From Perilla frutescens (lineage: Eukaryota > Streptophyta > Magnoliopsida > Lamiales > Lamiaceae), in NCBI GenBank assembly GCA_026008535.1, contig BRKX01000004.1:15401501-15465500 (forward strand): 64,000 bases of DNA, in the 5' to 3' direction. Below are positions 59,640 to 64,000 of the stretch, in pieces; position 1 is the first letter of the stretch, and each line of letters begins with the position of its first letter. A program made the position numbers and the translations under genes. The notes under the pieces are model-generated. The model was not told the origin of the DNA, did no database searches, and saw only the letters and a program-made list of their open reading frames with translations.

Positions 59640-61370
59640 AAGGCAATGCACCAAGAAAATACCAATCTACCCTTTTGTTAACCATACCCAAACTATATAA
59701 AGACGTGCAATTTTCCACCCAATATTCATCGCAATTGCAAACATCCACTTCATCCAAATTATTGTCATGAATTAATTTCTTCATATACTCAATGGCAATG
59801 ATACCGCAATCTGAATTGTCACGCTATTGAGGTGGATCTAGGCGGCGTTCGACTTCCCATTGATGGCGGGCATCTATAACAACTCCATTCCTCTCAAAAT
59901 CATGCTTGAACTCCTCACAGAGGGCGGGAATATGAATTGACATATTCATGAAGGGCCCCATTACTCCTTTCCAATCCAAGGAATTGGCCATGGAGTCATA
60001 CACCGTGATTCGTTGATCGATAAGGGATATCTCATAGAGAACTAAATGGTTGGACTTCACACGTCCCACTCCATATATCTTCCTTGTCTGCCACCATGCT
60101 GCGCCATATTCACTAGAAGAATGACCTCTCACGTTATTCTTAAGACGAGGACTGACTAAGCCATAGTCTTCCTGCTTCAATACATCCTGCATCCGCTAGG
60201 ACAAAGCAACAATTCAATTTTCCAGCCATTATAAAAACTGAATTGGATTTATTTCAAGAAAAAATGCATATATATGAGCTCCTCCAATTACCCAACGTGA
60301 CATCTGCACAAATATCCAGCTCATTAGATGATGTGGTGGTGTATTTTTCGTACGCACCATAGTCAGGAGAGTATCAATATGCTGCATTGTGTAAAGTAAA
60401 AAATTAATTAAATCATTTCAAATTATCATTCAATTTTAGACAAAGTTAATATATTGAGCCATATTGAATCCAATAGGCATTGTCCGGTGCAAATGATTGA
60501 GTGGAACCATGATCTGTCAACACCAAGGATTTCCCGAGTTGGGATATAGATACACTCGTACCTTTTTCAACATTAAAATAAAATAAAAACTCAAGCATTA
60601 ATCATCAACCTAAAGCTATAAATATATGGAATAAACGAGGACTACTTACTTCTTGGCAGGATCTCTATCATAATACCAGACATTGAACTCGTATTTTTCC
60701 AATAATTTCTTTGAAGGCAACAGTCCAGAACCTTCAGCAACGACATCCATTCATTCGAGGTAAGGTTGGTGGGCTCTTATTTGATCAACTCCCTCATCAC
60801 TTGAAGAGCTCTTGGCTAGCTTCGACGTATGTTGACATCTCTCACATTGTGTGTTGTTTCTCAACCTTCGAACCTCCTTCTCCAACTTCATAACCCTGTA
60901 GAGGAGTTTACCGGGCCCAAGCATGGCTTCCTGTAAATGGAGAAATAAGAGTCAATATGGAATAAAAAAAATTAAATAAATAAAGGGATCAGGCAAGAGT
61001 GTTTCAAACTATTCAAAAGACGACATACATTACTATCGTTTCTCTCGTCTTTGACCTTTTTGTTGTTAGATGGACCCCCTTCACTCCTTCTTGCAAAGTT
61101 CTTCTCAACATTTTCATACGGCAAGTAAAGATCTCAGAGAAAAATGTATACCTTAGTTTTCTCTGAACAATTAGCTAACAAGTTGTTCTTGTTCTTCGAC
61201 TTCTTCAACTTCATATGAAGAGGTTTGTTGTAGGATTCGTCGCTCAGCCGGAGAGATATTTCCTTCGCAGGAGTCACCGGATGGTTCTTCATGAACGCAA
61301 ACCTCTCAAACCTTTTCTTAGCTGATGTAAACGCATCGTCCATCAGTTTCCTTTTTGTAGGTAGATTCAA
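59640..61370 (-). pseudogene. Ulp1/C48 protease-like gene with one nonsense codon in the protease domain (locus D)
   Basis: Read from 61370 down: a basic N-terminal exon ('MDDAFTSAKKRFERFAFMKN', ending at a GTATAC donor); an exon near 60924-60750 with a coiled coil ('VMKLEKEVRRLRNNTQ'); the 'QHIDTLLTMV' module (about 60390); then 60192-59824 with 'HSSSEYGAAWW', 'NHLVLYEISLIDQRITVYDS' and 'FERNGVVIDARH'. After a TAG at 59827-59825 the same frame gives 'RDNSDCGIIAIEYMKKLIHD' and ends near 59680. The His (NHL, where HW is usual), Asp (YDS) and Cys (DCG) of the C48 triad can all be placed. The stop lies just before the catalytic Cys, so the product would lack it. Intron boundaries are estimates. 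Confidence 0.6.
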
Positions 61371-61790
61371 GCCTGTAATAAATTGTTCCTTAGGAGAGGA
61401 CTCACTTCAAATTAAAAAAAAAAACAAAAACTTCGATGATTACTATAGTCGAATTAGAAACTACACCAAAAATAACCCATTTTAATTTCATATTTATTAG
61501 GCACGCAACTGGTTGATGATCCATTAGTGGAAAATATTCTCAACCAATTTATTCTCTAACTCTGTTTCTTCAAGGGATAAAATAAAGAAACGACTCAATA
61601 TGGCCGGATTTACAGTCAAGTGATTGCGGTAAAAAAACAGACAAATTAATCAATTGAAATTGTATCAAATCGAACCAAAAACACGAGAAAGAGAGTTGGG
61701 CTTCGATCGATCATAAACCACAACTGGTAGCAGATTAAAAAAATTCTAGACTGAACTCCATTCCTTCGCTGCGATTTTGGGTGAAGATTT

Positions 61791-61812
61791 TCTCTCTCTC
61801 TCTCTCTCTCTC
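61791..61812. repeat. (CT)n microsatellite
   Basis: Eleven CT units. Confidence 0.9.
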
Positions 61813-62450
61813 CCAATTAGGGCGTAGAAGATGAGGGCATTTTTTTTATTTTTTTCATGAAAGTTGAGGATATCTTGGTCTTCTCAGCAATATTTATTAA
61901 TACTAATTAGAAGGATTTCTCCAATCAGGACCTGTTTGGCCGGATCTATATCCATTAAGGAGGCATTTACTTTACAGTATTGATTATACATGTGATTGAG
62001 TATTTATGGATTTTATGGGTGATGGGATAAAAATAATACATCAATCCAGCGTTTATTATAAGAGAGTATTAGGATGATTAAAACAATGATAAAAATAATT
62101 TATTGTTTACTATGGTGGATTATATGCGGATACAAGTGAAGTTTACAAAATTACCCTTTTATCGTCAAAACTTGAAACATGTTTGCAAATAAATTATAAA
62201 AAAACTTGAATGTACCACTTATATTTTCTATTCAAATAAGTGACTGGAAGAAAAAAATGTAATTGTTTTTGAAAAACAAAATGTAAATTAATTTAGATAT
62301 TGTTCTTTTTTTTAAAAAAAAATCCTTAAACAAGTGGTTACTACTTGCGTGCAATTTAAGATTATACTTTACATATCTTTACCTAACTATAATATTCATA
62401 AAATCAAATAGAAAAAATAGCATGCAAAATTATTTTTATAAATTATACTA

Positions 62451-62453
<3 letters not shown>

Positions 62454-62484
<31 letters not shown>
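62454..62484. repeat. (AT)n microsatellite
   Basis: About 15 AT units. Confidence 0.9.
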
Positions 62485-62486
<2 letters not shown>

Positions 62487-62918
62487 TTTAGTTCGGGATG
62501 ACCTTCATTTCCTTACAAACATAGTCCAACTTCGAATAAACAAGGTCCAATCCAGTTGAATCAAATGAAGCAACATTGTCTAAAAAACATGTCTAAACAT
62601 AAAATTAAGCACAAAATCCAACAAAAAAAATAGATTATAAACCACTTGTGATGTAAAATCAATATACGAGGCAAAGAAACTCCATAAAATTGAACTAAAG
62701 AAAGTCATCAATCTCAATCAGTGAACCTGCCAAGATATTTTTCAAACTTAAAATATATGACAATACTAATCATTAGTTCCTAGCATTAAGACAACATTTT
62801 TAAGATAAACAACACAGATACCTAATTGAAGTAAAATACCAAAATTTCCCCATAGTCATAACCAACAAAATAGCATGAACTGAACACCAATGCAAGGTTC
62901 CAAGGTTCCAGTATCCGC

Positions 62919-63730
62919 TCAGATATCATCACCTATCAATTGACGGACCATCTCTATCTTTGCTTCATCTGAGAGGCTAATGAACAAGTCAAGTTCCTTG
63001 TTATTAAACAATAACTTTACGACATGCACCTTTTCAGCTACAAATAAATGCCCTATTGCCCCAAGTGCCTCATAAATAGATTTCCTTTGAGTCTGCAAAT
63101 CATAGTCAACACCCATTTTCTTCGTCAGGTCACTCAAGCCGGATTTTGTTTCTTCACAAAAAGCTCCCATCAACTCGACAAGTTTTTCAATAGTCGAATC
63201 AATTGACCTTTTTCTCTTGGATTTTGATTTCTTCCAAGTAGAACTACTTGCAGGTTGGCAAACTGATACGAAGTCATTTTCTTCCTCAAGTAGCACATTA
63301 TTCATATTTCCTTCAAATTCAACATTAGTCACATCCCACTGATCTTTGTCTGCACTACTAAAATCTTCAGCATTCACCTCCGTTGCTCTGTCCTCACCAA
63401 AAATTTCACACCAATGATGATAGTGTGGCCAAGTTTTGTATCTCATAGTTCATGTAAAAGGATCAATTTGCATTTTTATAAAGAAAATAAAAAAAAATTA
63501 ATAAAATGAATCAAAAAGAAAAACAATATTAAGAATGGTTTCAATGAAAATACCTTAGCATGCTCTTTCCAAATGCTTTCATTCTCCACAGTAAACATTT
63601 TAGTTTCATCATTCCAACCAAATCCTCTTCGTCCAAGCATGAAAGATAGACTGCTATAACATTTTTTTTTTCCAAACATGCATTTTAGAGTTCACATGAG
63701 GTTCCGCACGAAGATCACTACCAGGAAATA
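62919..63730 (-). pseudogene. Myb/SANT-like (L10-interacting-MYB type) gene, 5' end cut off
   Basis: From 63730 down: 'SDLRAEPHVNSKMHVWKK' in one frame, a frameshift at an A-run (63663-63671), then 'LGRRGFGWNDETKMFTVENE' and 'SIWKEHAK'. An intron follows (donor GTATTT at about 63555), then 'YKTWPHYHHWCEIFGEDRA', a Ser/Lys-rich linker ('KKSKSKRKRS') and a helical C-terminus ('HLFVAEKVHVVKLLFNNKEL', 'EMVRQLIGDDI') to 62919. This is the second half of the Myb/SANT-like domain plus the usual tail of such plant proteins, which are related to the Harbinger Myb-like partner. The first half is missing because an LTR begins at 63731. The intron join is also not cleanly in phase. Probably dead. Confidence 0.65.
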
Positions 63731-63907
63731 TGTAGTGACCCGAAACTTTTTAGAAAATTTACTACATTTTGTTTTTAAAATTTTATTTTTTTTATAATGT
63801 ATGCTATATTATTTTTGGTTACGTTCCTATAAGTCGCGCCTATATCATTTTAACTATATTATTATGATTATAATCATCATCGTTAATGTTATTATATGAT
63901 TTTGTCA

Positions 63908-63942
<35 letters not shown>

Positions 63943-64000
63943 GGTAAATATTATTTTAATTATTTGATTTATCATCCAAAATCTTGCACCCTACACTTTA
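63731..64000 (+). repeat. Start of an LTR running out of the window
   Basis: TGTAGTGACCCGAAAC is a typical start for this class of LTR (compare TGTGATGACC at 26448). It interrupts the Myb/SANT-like gene exactly here. It holds an (ATT)n run at 63910-63942. The other end is not in the window. Confidence 0.5.
63910..63942. repeat. (ATT)n microsatellite
   Basis: Eleven trinucleotide units. Confidence 0.95.

Larger units (their letters stand above)
61371..62918. other. Intergenic, no gene seen
   Basis: AT-rich, with two microsatellites listed separately. No conserved reading frame. Confidence 0.4.

Overview
This is plant nuclear DNA, probably from a eudicot. It is AT-rich, its genes have introns, and it carries nested LTR retrotransposons whose primer sites match plant tRNAs, plant-specific B3 domains, FAR1/MULE and Ulp1/DUF1985 transposon genes, and a truncated plant LINE. 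The species cannot be named from the sequence. All homology calls come from reading motifs by eye; no database search was run.

Layout. 1-9553: a 3' LTR remnant, a degraded DUF1985/Ulp1 locus (+), Myb/SANT-like remnants (-), and a FAR1/MULE-type transposase pseudogene (-) split by a 743-bp hAT MITE with an 8-bp target duplication. 9554-23365: an Athila-like Ty3/gypsy element (-) with LTRs, tRNA-Asp primer site, gag, pol and a third ORF, all broken. A 2.3-kb solo LTR sits inside its 3' LTR. The Athila itself splits another probable Ulp1-like locus. 24470-25627: a 5'-truncated LINE with a 19-bp target duplication. 26448-31615: one solo LTR nested in another. 31660-34421: a DUF1985 pseudogene and a Myb/SANT-like ORF. 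34981-44194: an almost intact Ty1/copia element with nearly identical LTRs and one in-frame stop. 46413-50092: a gag-only, TR-GAG-like element in which a tandem-repeat array stands where pol would be. 50116-57223: two B3-domain loci plus B3 remnants, separated by another solo LTR. 58152-63730: an intact GRF zinc-finger gene, an Ulp1-like protease gene with one nonsense codon, and a Myb/SANT-like gene cut by an LTR that starts at 63731.

How it fits together. The best candidates for functional host genes are the GRF zinc-finger gene and the short two-exon B3 gene. Almost everything else is mobile DNA or its passengers. The insertion order can be read from target duplications: Athila into an Ulp1-like locus, then a solo LTR into the Athila LTR; one solo LTR into another; a MITE into the FAR1 pseudogene. 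Points of most interest are the repeated clustering of DUF1985/Ulp1 genes with Myb/SANT-like, GRF and FAR1 genes; a near-palindrome scattered through the Athila element; a hairpin shared by four different solo LTRs; and the gag-only element.
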